64,000 nucleotides of DNA from assembly GCA_035196065.1 (NCBI GenBank), contig CP136575.1:897001-961000 (forward strand), read 5' to 3'. This document shows positions 1 to 7,760 of this stretch, one piece after another. Both the position numbers and the translations under genes were made by a program. Origin of the DNA: Sphingobium sp. Lineage in GTDB: Bacteria > Pseudomonadota > Alphaproteobacteria > Sphingomonadales > Sphingomonadaceae. The notes under the pieces were generated by a model. The model did not search any database, was not told where the DNA came from, and saw nothing but the letters and a program-made list of their open reading frames with translations. Within the stretch, counting starts at the first letter, position 1, and each line of letters opens with the position of its first letter.

Positions 1-1
1 C

Positions 2-91
2 TTTGGCATTCCGGCGATCCTTGGCGTCTATCTTTGGGTGATTTGGCGCTGGGGCTTTGGCCCGGAGGATCGGGTGCTTTTCAAGAAATAG
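2..91 (+). CDS. C-terminal end of a membrane protein (partial)
   Basis: Only the last 29 residues and a TAG stop lie in the window. They read as a hydrophobic segment rich in Ile, Leu, Val and Trp, followed by a short polar tail ending GPEDRVLFKK. This resembles the last transmembrane helix and tail of polysaccharide flippase (MATE/MviN-like) proteins, but so short a piece cannot settle the family. The gene ends 51 bp before uvrB on the same strand. Confidence 0.5.
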   Translation, partial: FGIPAILGVYLWVIWRWGFGPEDRVLFKK

Positions 92-142
92 GGTGGGCGC
101 ATCCCCCTTGCCCCCACTCCCAAACCCGCGCACAGGGAAGTT

Positions 143-2329
143 ATGGCCGAACTGATCATCCGCCGGGGCCTAGAAGAGCCCGAAACAGACGGCAATTTTG
201 TGCCGCACCGTCCGGCGCGTCCGGCAAAGGTGGAGGGCGGGCGTCCGTTCAAGCTTGTCTCTGAATACCAGCCCGCAGGCGATCAGCCGGCGGCGATCAA
301 GGAATTGGTGGAGACCGCGCTCGCGGGGGAAAAGGATCAGGTGCTGCTCGGCGTCACCGGTTCGGGCAAAACCTTCACCATGGCAAAGGTGGTGGAGGCG
401 TTGCAGCGACCGGCGCTGGTGCTGGCGCCCAACAAGATCCTCGCCGCGCAGCTTTATGGCGAATTCAAAAGCTTTTTCCCTGAAAACGCCGTCGAATATT
501 TTGTCAGTTATTACGATTATTACCAGCCAGAGGCCTATGTGCCGCGCAGCGATACCTATATCGAAAAGGAATCGAGCGTGAACGAGGCGATTGACCGGAT
601 GCGCCATTCGGCCACCCGATCACTCCTCGAACGGGATGATGTGCTGATCGTTGCCTCGGTTTCTTGCCTTTATGGTATCGGATCGGTCGAAACCTATTCG
701 GCGATGATTTTCGACCTAAAGGTCGGGGAAAGCGTCGACCAGCGCGAGTTGATCCGCAAGCTGGTCGCGCTTCAGTACAAGCGCAACGATGCGTCTTTTG
801 TGCGTGGCAATTTCCGCGTGCGCGGCGATAATCTCGAACTCTTCCCCTCCCATTTTGAAGACATGGCCTGGCGGATCAGCATGTTCGGTGATGAGGTCGA
901 AGAAATCGTCGAATTTGATCCGCTGACCGGCAAGGCAGGCGCGAAGCTGAACGCCGTGCGTGTCTATGCCAATTCGCACTATGTTACCCCGGGGCCGACG
1001 ATGAAGCAGGCGGCTGCCGCGATCAAGTTCGAGCTGGAGGAAAGGCTGAAGGAGCTGGTCGCCGAAGGCCGGCTGCTTGAGGCGCAGCGGCTGGAACAGC
1101 GCACCAATTTCGATCTGGAGATGATTGCCGCGACCGGAAGCTGCGCGGGCATCGAAAATTATTCGCGCTTCCTCACCGGCCGCTTGCCGGGTGAACCGCC
1201 GCCGACCTTGTTCGAATATCTGCCTGACAATGCATTGCTGTTCGTTGATGAAAGCCACCAGACGGTGCCGCAGATTGGCGCGATGGCGCGGGGTGACCAT
1301 CGACGCAAGCTGACCCTTGCCGAATATGGTTTCCGTTTGCCTAGCTGTATCGACAATCGGCCGCTACGCTTCAACGAATGGGATGCGATGCGCCCGCAAA
1401 CGGTCAGCGTGTCAGCCACCCCGGGCAATTGGGAGATGGAGCAGACCGGTGGCGTTTTTGCCGAACAGGTGATCCGCCCGACCGGCTTGATCGATCCGCC
1501 GGTCGAGATCAAACCGGTTGAGGATCAGGTTCAGGATTGCATCAACGAATGCCGTAAGGTGGCCGAGGCCGGCTATCGCACTTTGGTGACGACGCTGACC
1601 AAGCGGATGGCGGAGGATCTGACCGAGTTTATGCATGAGGCGGGGTTGCGCGTCCGTTATATGCACAGCGATGTCGAAACGCTGGAACGTATCGAACTGA
1701 TCCGTGATTTGCGGCTGGGCGTCTATGACGTGCTCGTCGGCATCAACCTGCTGCGCGAAGGCCTCGACATTCCCGAATGCGGGCTGGTGTGCATCCTCGA
1801 TGCCGACAAGGAAGGTTTCTTGCGCAGCGAAACTTCATTGATTCAGACGATCGGCCGCGCCGCGCGCAATGTCGAAGGGCGCGTTATCCTTTATGCCGAC
1901 CGCATCACCGGCAGCATGGAACGCGCGATGCGCGAGACCGACCGTCGCCGTGAAAAGCAGCGCGCTTACAACGAACTGCACGGCATCACACCGACCACGA
2001 TCAAGCGTAACATTCACGATATCGTAGCTGACACCGCCAGCCGGGATGGGGTCTTGGTCGAAATCGATGCCGAAGGCGCCAACAACCTCGTCGGTCATAA
2101 CCTCCGAGCCTATATCGAAGAATTGGAAAAGAAGATGCGTGCCGCCGCCGCCGACCTCGAATTTGAGGAAGCTGGCCGCCTGCGCGATGAAATTCGCGCG
2201 CTCGAGGCCGAGGAACTGGGCTTGCCCCATGAAAAACGTGTCGCCGCCCCCAAGGGCCGCGCCACCGAAGGGCGGCCGGGGACGCGAAAGATGCGCTTTG
2301 GCAAGACGCAGCGGAAATTCGGGCGCTAA
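143..2329 (+). CDS. uvrB: Excinuclease ABC subunit B (UvrB)
   Basis: DNA-damage recognition helicase of nucleotide excision repair; it is loaded by UvrA, verifies the lesion and recruits UvrC in the cytoplasm. The 728-residue product has the Walker A motif GVTGSGKT at about residues 70-77, the damage-probing beta hairpin ([12 protein letters not shown]) from about 123, a Walker B VDESH, the conserved helicase motifs including QTIGRAARN, and a C-terminal UVR coiled coil (about 660-695) for UvrC or UvrA contact. It is longer than E. coli UvrB (673) because of about 30 extra N-terminal residues and a basic tail, which is common in alphaproteobacteria. The start has a GGGAAG-like ribosome site. 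I saw no GTTC-N7-GTTC LexA box in the 50 bp upstream. The stop overlaps the convergent next gene by 4 bp. Confidence 0.97.
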   Translation: MAELIIRRGLEEPETDGNFVPHRPARPAKVEGGRPFKLVSEYQPAGDQPAAIKELVETALAGEKDQVLLGVTGSGKTFTMAKVVEALQRPALVLAPNKILAAQLYGEFKSFFPENAVEYFVSYYDYYQPEAYVPRSDTYIEKESSVNEAIDRMRHSATRSLLERDDVLIVASVSCLYGIGSVETYSAMIFDLKVGESVDQRELIRKLVALQYKRNDASFVRGNFRVRGDNLELFPSHFEDMAWRISMFGDEVEEIVEFDPLTGKAGAKLNAVRVYANSHYVTPGPTMKQAAAAIKFELEERLKELVAEGRLLEAQRLEQRTNFDLEMIAATGSCAGIENYSRFLTGRLPGEPPPTLFEYLPDNALLFVDESHQTVPQIGAMARGDHRRKLTLAEYGFRLPSCIDNRPLRFNEWDAMRPQTVSVSATPGNWEMEQTGGVFAEQVIRPTGLIDPPVEIKPVEDQVQDCINECRKVAEAGYRTLVTTLTKRMAEDLTEFMHEAGLRVRYMHSDVETLERIELIRDLRLGVYDVLVGINLLREGLDIPECGLVCILDADKEGFLRSETSLIQTIGRAARNVEGRVILYADRITGSMERAMRETDRRREKQRAYNELHGITPTTIKRNIHDIVADTASRDGVLVEIDAEGANNLVGHNLRAYIEELEKKMRAAAADLEFEEAGRLRDEIRALEAEELGLPHEKRVAAPKGRATEGRPGTRKMRFGKTQRKFGR

Positions 2330-2706
2330 TCCGCCGCCTTGTTCACATCGCCGACCTTTGCCCATTGCCGCGCATGTTCGAGCTGGTCCAGCCCGAAGGT
2401 GCGGATGGCCGCGGGGTAAAAGGGCGCAAAAATGCGGGTGACGGGGCCTACCCAGCCCGAATCACTGACGACGGCAGCGCGGTGAATGAAATTGCGGTGC
2501 GCGAGGTGGAAGAGCAAATCCTTCCACCAGACTTCGGGTTCGATCCAGCCAATATTGCGCACCACTTCGACGACGTTCAATTGCGCGTGCGATTGCAGCA
2601 GCAGGTCAACGGCATCGACCGCTGCCTGGTAATCTTCCTTGTCGACTGCACCGTCGACGGTGAGTTCAAGATAGCCCGCAGGCACATCGGTTTCGACTTT
2701 GAGCAT
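2326..2706 (-). CDS. SpoIIAA-like (STAS/SEC14-type) protein
   Basis: A 126-residue cytoplasmic protein with the pattern of the SpoIIAA-like family: an N-terminal beta strand ([15 protein letters not shown]), an alternating alpha/beta core, and aromatic positions in the C-terminal half ([23 protein letters not shown]). Proteins of this fold in proteobacteria have no agreed function; anti-sigma antagonism or lipid binding has been suggested from the fold only. It converges on uvrB with a 4 bp overlap of stop codons and seems to be a single-gene unit. Confidence 0.7.
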   Translation of the reverse strand: MLKVETDVPAGYLELTVDGAVDKEDYQAAVDAVDLLLQSHAQLNVVEVVRNIGWIEPEVWWKDLLFHLAHRNFIHRAAVVSDSGWVGPVTRIFAPFYPAAIRTFGLDQLEHARQWAKVGDVNKAAD

Positions 2707-2780
2707 GACAGCCTCCTTTCGCTGAAGGCCCTATGCTGAACGCGGCCCTCCATGCTGTCATTGACTCGCGTCAAAACGCG

Positions 2781-3473
2781 TCACGAGGCGGCGCGGGGCT
2801 TTTCCTTTTTGGCCTTGCGGTCGATCTCTGCCAGCAGCCCCGAGGACAGCGCAAATCCTGCTGCACGGGTTGGCGGCGCAATTGCGTTTCGCGCGGCAGC
2901 TTTTTGGTTTGGCGCAAGGTTGGTCGATTCGCGCGGCGTCATGGTTGCCGCGAGGGTGGGCGAGGCCGGGCGCGGTGTGATCGCAAGCACCGCAGCAAGC
3001 GCCTTACGTGCCTCAGCTTCTTTGCGTGGCCGATCAGGATAGATGAATCCATGGAGCGGCCATTCGGTCGTCCCCAATGCGCCATTGGGTGTGTACCAGA
3101 CGCGCACCCGGCTCCAGTCATTTTCCTCGGATACATCGATGACGCGAACATCCTCTTCGATATGACCGCGAACGCCGTCAATCGTTGACCAATTGGCGTG
3201 GCTGATCAGAAGCGTGCGTTTGTCGATGATCCGCCGCACCGCCGCGACATGGCCCAAGCGCATATTGCCATGCGGAACGAACGTCATCACCGCGCCCACC
3301 TTCGGCCGGCTTCCCCGTTCATACCGACCTTCCGCCTGATCCCACCAGCTATGGGCATCACCCCGGATTTCTACCCCGGTAAGCGCGCGGGCAAAGGGCA
3401 CGCATTGCAGCCCCTCATTCAACGCATGGGCCGGGGTTGCGAAAAGCAAAAGGGAGAGAAGGGCGGTGCGCAT
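2781..3473 (-). CDS. Secreted CHAP-domain amidase/peptidase
   Basis: A 230-residue protein with a clear signal peptide (MRTALLSLLLFATPAHA) and a CHAP domain over about residues 20-150. The catalytic Cys lies in QCVPFAR and the His in the GHVAAVRRI segment; the HANW block follows, as in NlpC/P60-CHAP enzymes that cleave peptidoglycan cross-bridge or stem amides. The C-terminal 70 residues are basic, low in complexity and probably disordered, with no extra domain seen. It is transcribed away from merC across a 160 bp intergenic region. A cell-wall hydrolase role is inferred from the fold. Confidence 0.8.
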   Translation of the reverse strand: MRTALLSLLLFATPAHALNEGLQCVPFARALTGVEIRGDAHSWWDQAEGRYERGSRPKVGAVMTFVPHGNMRLGHVAAVRRIIDKRTLLISHANWSTIDGVRGHIEEDVRVIDVSEENDWSRVRVWYTPNGALGTTEWPLHGFIYPDRPRKEAEARKALAAVLAITPRPASPTLAATMTPRESTNLAPNQKAAARNAIAPPTRAAGFALSSGLLAEIDRKAKKEKPRAAS

Positions 3474-3580
3474 TGCCCACCACCTAATGCGGAGATGGCA
3501 AAAATGCGGCTAAACGAAATGGTTAACGGCAGGAGAGGCAGAAAATTTAATCACGACGAAGAGATATTATATCAAATGTA

Positions 3581-3592
3581 ATGTTGTAACGT
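3581..3592. promoter_or_regulatory. Possible Zur operator before merC-zur
   Basis: ATGTTGTAACGT is a near-palindrome that resembles alphaproteobacterial Zur boxes, whose core is ATGTTATAACAT. It lies in the intergenic region between the CHAP gene and merC, 41 bp before merC and next to an AT-rich stretch (GATATTATATC at 3562-3572) that could hold a -10 element. Zur is encoded just downstream, so zinc-dependent autoregulation is plausible. The match is imperfect, so this is inference. Confidence 0.4.
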
Positions 3593-3633
3593 CGGATCAG
3601 GCATGGCATAGGGATTCGCGTAAGGCAGTATCG

Positions 3634-4014
3634 ATGACAACAATGCAGGCAATCTGGCGTCAATCGCGATGGGATGGGCTGGGGCTCGGTATTGCCGGGC
3701 TATGCCTGATGCACTGTCTTGCAACTTCCGTACTGCTCGCGATTTTTGCGTCGGTTGGCGGCGCACTCTTCTCACCCCTCATCCATGAAGTCGGGTTGGT
3801 TTTTGCGATATTGTTCGGCGCGATCGCTTTGGTGCGCGGTATGCTTGCGCACCGGTTTGTGTTGCCCGCAGCGATCGGCGCGATCGGCATCGGGGTTATG
3901 ATATGGGCGCTCACACTTCCCCATGGCGGCGGCGAAATTGCCTTCACCATGCTTGGGGTTGCCATTCTCGCGCTCGGCCATTTCATGAACTTGCGCGCCG
4001 CGCGCCGGAACTAA
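3634..4014 (+). CDS. MerC-family membrane protein
   Basis: A 126-residue protein with four predicted membrane helices and the MerC signature of paired cysteines in the first helix (GLCLMHCLATS, Cys24 and Cys28). MerC proteins import Hg(II) in mercury resistance operons, but here there is no merA, merP or merR nearby. Instead the gene sits 45 bp before a Zur regulator, and a Zur-like site precedes it. A role in zinc or general metal handling is therefore more likely than mercury resistance, though this is inference from context. Confidence 0.75.
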   Translation: MTTMQAIWRQSRWDGLGLGIAGLCLMHCLATSVLLAIFASVGGALFSPLIHEVGLVFAILFGAIALVRGMLAHRFVLPAAIGAIGIGVMIWALTLPHGGGEIAFTMLGVAILALGHFMNLRAARRN

Positions 4015-4059
4015 CAGGCGGCGCTTGCCCTTCTGACGCGGAGCGCCTAAATTCCAGCT

Positions 4060-4521
4060 ATGGCGCGGCTACATCATCATCATGAACATCATGGGTCGGA
4101 TCTTGCACAGGCGGCCGAACTTGCCTTGACGGCCGCTGGCGAACAATGGACCGACATGCGTGCCGATATTTTTGCAGTGCTTGCCACCTTTGAAAAGCCT
4201 GCGTCGGCCTATGATATTGCAGACCTTGTGTCGCAGAAACGCGGAAAGAGGGTCGCGCCGAACAGTGTTTACCGGATCCTCGATCTGTTTGTAGCGAACA
4301 ACCTTGCCAGCCGTGTCGAAAGCGCGAACGCCTATCTTGCCAATTCGCATCCTGGCTGCCTGCACGACTGTATTTTCCTGATCTGCGACCGATGCGGCGC
4401 TGCCACCCATATCGATGATGACAGCCTGACCAGCAATGTCCGCAAGGCGGCTGAGGCCGCAGGTTTTCATGTCGTCCGTCCCGTTGTAGAGGTGCGCGGT
4501 ACCTGCGGTGATTGCGATTAG
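4060..4521 (+). CDS. zur: Fur-family regulator, Zur type
   Basis: A 153-residue zinc-sensing repressor. A His-rich N-terminus (LHHHHEHH) is followed by a winged helix containing the recognition segment APNSVYRILDLF, then the dimerisation domain with the structural zinc site made by CDRC and the terminal CGDC. The regulatory-site pattern (HPGCLHDCIFLIC) fits Zur better than Fur or Mur. It follows merC by 45 bp and probably forms an operon with it. The regulated genes cannot be read from this window beyond the possible site at 3581-3592. Confidence 0.85.
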   Translation: MARLHHHHEHHGSDLAQAAELALTAAGEQWTDMRADIFAVLATFEKPASAYDIADLVSQKRGKRVAPNSVYRILDLFVANNLASRVESANAYLANSHPGCLHDCIFLICDRCGAATHIDDDSLTSNVRKAAEAAGFHVVRPVVEVRGTCGDCD

Positions 4522-4584
4522 GTCCAAGCCCACGGGAAAATATCCCGTTCGACACTTCCCTGAAACATCGTTAAAGCTGATTTG

Positions 4585-6516
4585 ATGACTGACAAACCCG
4601 TCACACCCTTGCTCGACAAGGTGAAGATCCCGGCAGACCTTAGAACGCTGCAGCCTTCGCAACTGCGCCAATTTGCAGACGAATTGCGCACCGAAACCAT
4701 TTCTGCGGTCTCCGTAACCGGCGGGCATCTGGGTGCCGGGCTGGGTGTGGTCGAACTGACCACCGCGATCCATTATGTCTTCAACACCCCCGAAGACCGG
4801 CTGGTCTGGGATGTCGGCCACCAATGTTATCCGCATAAGATCATTACCGGCCGACGCGACAGGATTCGCACCTTGCGCACCGGTGGCGGGCTTTCGGGTT
4901 TCACCAAGCGGACTGAGAGCGAATATGACCCCTTCGGCGCGGCGCACAGCTCGACTTCGATTTCGGCGGCGCTTGGCTTTGCCATCGCCAACAAGCTGAA
5001 CAACAAACCGGGCAAGGCGATTGCCGTGATCGGCGATGGGTCGATGTCGGCAGGCATGGCTTATGAAGCGATGAACAACGCGCAGGCAGCGGGGAACCGG
5101 CTGGTCGTCATCCTCAATGATAATGACATGTCGATTGCGCCGCCGGTGGGCGGGCTTTCGGCCTATCTGGCGCGGCTCGTGTCGTCGCGGCCCTTCCTTT
5201 CCTTGCGCGAAGTGGCAAAGCGGATTTCGCGCAAATTGCCCGAGCCGCTGCACATTGCCGCGCGCAAGACAGACGAATTTGCCCGCGGCATGGCGATGGG
5301 CGGCACCTTGTTCGAGGAATTGGGTTTCTATTATGTCGGCCCGATTGACGGGCATAATCTCGAACATCTGATCCCCGTCCTCGAAAATGTCCGTGATGCC
5401 GCAGAAGGCCCGTGCCTGATTCATGTCGTCACCAAAAAGGGCCATGGCTATGCGCCTGCAGAGGCGGCAGCCGACAAATATCATGGCGTCGTCAAATTCG
5501 ACGTGGTCACCGGCAAGCAGGACAAGGGCCCGGGCGGCGGTCCGCCAGCCTATCAGAATGTCTTTGGCGAAACACTCGCAAAACTGGCCGAGACCGACGA
5601 CCGGATTGTCGCGATCACCGCCGCCATGCCCAGCGGCACCGGCGTTGACAAATTTGCGCAGGCACACCCCGACCGCGCCTTTGACGTAGGCATTGCCGAA
5701 CAGCATGGCGTAACCTTTGCCGCTGGCCTTGCCGCACAGGGCATGCGTCCCTTTGCCGCAATTTATTCGACCTTTCTGCAGCGCGCCTATGATCAGGTGG
5801 TGCATGATGTCTGCATCCAGAATCTGCCGGTGCGTTTCGCAATTGACCGGGCCGGGCTGGTCGGGGCCGATGGCAGTACCCATGCCGGATCGTTCGACGT
5901 TACCTATCTGGCGACACTGCCCAATATGGTGGTGATGGCCGCCGCGGACGAGGCGGAACTGGTGCATATGACCTATACTGCAGCCCTGCATGACAGCGGC
6001 CCCATCGCCTTCCGCTATCCGCGCGGAAATGGCGTCGGTGTGCCGCTGCCCGAAGTTCCGCAACAGCTGGAAATCGGCAAGGGCCGGGTCGTCCGCGAAG
6101 GCAAGACTGTCGCGATCCTCTCACTCGGCACCCGCTTGGCAGAGGCATTGAAGGCGGCCGACACGCTCGATGCCAAGGGCCTGTCGACGACAGTTGCCGA
6201 TATGCGCTTTGCAAAGCCATTGGATGAAGAACTGATCCGTCGCCTGATGGCGACCCATGAAGTGGTCGTGACGGTGGAGGAGGCCGCAATTGGCGGGCTC
6301 GGCGCGCATGTGCTGACGCTGGCCAGTGATCTTGGCCTGACCGACGCCGGCCTGAAGATCCGCACGATGCGCCTGCCTGACATTTTCCAGGAACATGAAA
6401 GCCCGCAACAACAGTATGACGAAGCCGGCCTCAACGCGCTGCATATCGTCGAAACCGTTCTGAAGGCACTGCGCCACAACAGCGCGGGCGTGGAGGAAGC
6501 CGGGGTTCGGGCGTAA
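4585..6516 (+). CDS. dxs: 1-deoxy-D-xylulose-5-phosphate synthase
   Basis: First enzyme of the MEP isoprenoid pathway; it joins pyruvate and glyceraldehyde 3-phosphate using thiamine diphosphate. The 643 residues include the ThDP motif [17 protein letters not shown], the [13 protein letters not shown] segment, and the transketolase-like middle and C-terminal domains ([19 protein letters not shown]). The ATG at 4585 was preferred over the TTG directly before it at 4582. It is the last gene of the rightward group; the following genes run leftward, with an 18 bp gap between the convergent ends. Confidence 0.97.
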   Translation: MTDKPVTPLLDKVKIPADLRTLQPSQLRQFADELRTETISAVSVTGGHLGAGLGVVELTTAIHYVFNTPEDRLVWDVGHQCYPHKIITGRRDRIRTLRTGGGLSGFTKRTESEYDPFGAAHSSTSISAALGFAIANKLNNKPGKAIAVIGDGSMSAGMAYEAMNNAQAAGNRLVVILNDNDMSIAPPVGGLSAYLARLVSSRPFLSLREVAKRISRKLPEPLHIAARKTDEFARGMAMGGTLFEELGFYYVGPIDGHNLEHLIPVLENVRDAAEGPCLIHVVTKKGHGYAPAEAAADKYHGVVKFDVVTGKQDKGPGGGPPAYQNVFGETLAKLAETDDRIVAITAAMPSGTGVDKFAQAHPDRAFDVGIAEQHGVTFAAGLAAQGMRPFAAIYSTFLQRAYDQVVHDVCIQNLPVRFAIDRAGLVGADGSTHAGSFDVTYLATLPNMVVMAAADEAELVHMTYTAALHDSGPIAFRYPRGNGVGVPLPEVPQQLEIGKGRVVREGKTVAILSLGTRLAEALKAADTLDAKGLSTTVADMRFAKPLDEELIRRLMATHEVVVTVEEAAIGGLGAHVLTLASDLGLTDAGLKIRTMRLPDIFQEHESPQQQYDEAGLNALHIVETVLKALRHNSAGVEEAGVRA

Positions 6517-6534
6517 AGCCCGGACCGCTCAATT

Positions 6535-6975
6535 TTACTGCGGAATGGCTGCCTGTGCGGCCTGACCATCGCCTTCGGGTGCGGCGATGATGTCACGCGT
6601 AACGGCGCCCTTGTTGACTGTTGTCGTTTCGGGGTCACCTACGGTCGAACGGATGCCCATTTCAGCGGCGCCAGCCGCCGCAACCACGGCGCGTTCACCG
6701 GCTGACCGTTGCGCCGGGCCACCAAACATTGCTTCCAACACCTGATCAGGTGTGGTGCCATCCTGGCTGCGCGTCAGGGTAATCTGACCTGGCTTCAAGG
6801 CAAAATCTGGCGGGACGACAAGCGGTGCAACGCGGCTGGTGGTTGGCTGCGTTGGGGCGCTGTCCCCGCGAACATCGAGGTTGTAAAGCGACTGATAGGC
6901 GTTGCCGATCGACTGGCAACCACTGAGCCCTGTGAGCATGATGGCTGCACCAGCGAGCAAATATTTCCGCGACAT
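6535..6975 (-). CDS. DUF3035/BamF-like outer-membrane lipoprotein
   Basis: A 146-residue lipoprotein: the signal sequence ends in the lipobox LSGC (Cys20), followed by a Pro/Thr-rich linker, the PLVVPPDFALKPG block and the VLEAMFGG block typical of DUF3035 proteins. In alphaproteobacteria DUF3035 proteins have been linked to the outer-membrane beta-barrel assembly (Bam) complex as BamF. It is the last gene of the ileS-lspA unit, 12 bp after a shorter paralogue. Assignment to the Bam complex is by family only. Confidence 0.7.
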   Translation of the reverse strand: MSRKYLLAGAAIMLTGLSGCQSIGNAYQSLYNLDVRGDSAPTQPTTSRVAPLVVPPDFALKPGQITLTRSQDGTTPDQVLEAMFGGPAQRSAGERAVVAAAGAAEMGIRSTVGDPETTTVNKGAVTRDIIAAPEGDGQAAQAAIPQ

Positions 6976-6987
6976 GGGTAAGGGTCC

Positions 6988-7233
6988 TTATTGCTTCGGG
7001 GCGCCGAACATGGCTTCGAGTACGGCAGCCTTGCTGTCGCCATCCTGCGGGCGGGCAGCACCTGGTTGCGGCGCGGGCAGAGTGGAAAGATCCTGCGGGA
7101 TGGCAAGCGGCGCTGCACGGCCGACGGCGAATTCATCGGGCCGGTCGCGATCAAAAACGCCACTGGAACCGCAACCCGAAAGCGTGGTCAGCGCCAACAG
7201 GCTTGATGAAGCGATGATCAATTTGCGCGTCAT
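6988..7233 (-). CDS. Short DUF3035-like lipoprotein, paralogue of its neighbour
   Basis: An 81-residue lipoprotein with lipobox LSGC at Cys21, an APLAIPQDLSTLPAP block and a C-terminal VLEAMFGAP motif. The last two match PLVVPPDFALKPG and VLEAMFGGP of the adjacent 146-residue protein, so the two look like a tandem duplication, this copy being cut to the core motifs. The start is fixed by the 4 bp ATGA overlap with lspA (7230-7233). Being encoded beside lspA, the enzyme that trims lipoprotein signal peptides, suits a lipoprotein. Confidence 0.75.
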   Translation of the reverse strand: MTRKLIIASSSLLALTTLSGCGSSGVFDRDRPDEFAVGRAAPLAIPQDLSTLPAPQPGAARPQDGDSKAAVLEAMFGAPKQ

Positions 7234-7760
7234 GGTCTCTCCGCTATGTCCGCGTCGCTTGACGCAGGCTGAACGTCCTTGCTTTCGCGGATAAGGAAGG
7301 CGCGGGCAAGCAATATCAGCACGCCGATGGTGATGCAGGCATCGGCAAGGTTGAAAATCCAGAAAGGCCGAAAGCTGCCGAAATGCAGGTCGGCATAATC
7401 GACCACATAACCATAGCGCACCCGGTCGACGATATTGCCGAGCGCCCCGCCCAGCACCATTGAAAGCGCCAGCACATCGCCGCGCAGTTTTTCGCGCCAC
7501 ATCCACATTGCAACCACGCCGGCGATCAGCGCGGTCAGTCCGACCAGCAACCAACGTTCCAGCTCGCTCCCCGCTTCCAGAAAGCCCATCGATACGCCGC
7601 GATTTTCGGCATAGGTCAGGTCGAAGAAGGAGACGATGTGGATTTGCCGCCGGCTTTGCAGCGCGAGCGGGCCGAGCATGACATATTTCACCACCTGATC
7701 GGTGATGAACAGCAGGCTGGCGAGCATCAGGCCCTGGATGCGATATTTGGGGTTAGCCAT
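7230..7760 (-). CDS. lspA: Lipoprotein signal peptidase (signal peptidase II)
   Basis: Inner-membrane aspartyl protease that removes the signal peptide of diacylglyceryl-modified prolipoproteins. The 176 residues give four membrane helices and the two catalytic aspartates in GNIVDRVRYG and FNLADACIT, plus the conserved ENRGVSMGF loop. It overlaps ileS by 8 bp upstream and the short lipoprotein gene by 4 bp downstream, so translation is probably coupled. The ileS-lspA order is widely conserved in proteobacteria. Confidence 0.96.
   Translation of the reverse strand: MANPKYRIQGLMLASLLFITDQVVKYVMLGPLALQSRRQIHIVSFFDLTYAENRGVSMGFLEAGSELERWLLVGLTALIAGVVAMWMWREKLRGDVLALSMVLGGALGNIVDRVRYGYVVDYADLHFGSFRPFWIFNLADACITIGVLILLARAFLIRESKDVQPASSDADIAERP

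Noticed and set aside
3634-4014. Mercury resistance operon
   Set aside because: Only a MerC-like protein is present. There is no MerR, MerT, MerP or MerA; the flavin reductase at 57988-59460 is far away and lacks the MerA N-terminal metal domain.
4069-6063. A 664-codon leftward open frame over zur and dxs
   Set aside because: It is antisense to two well-supported genes and has no family-like features.
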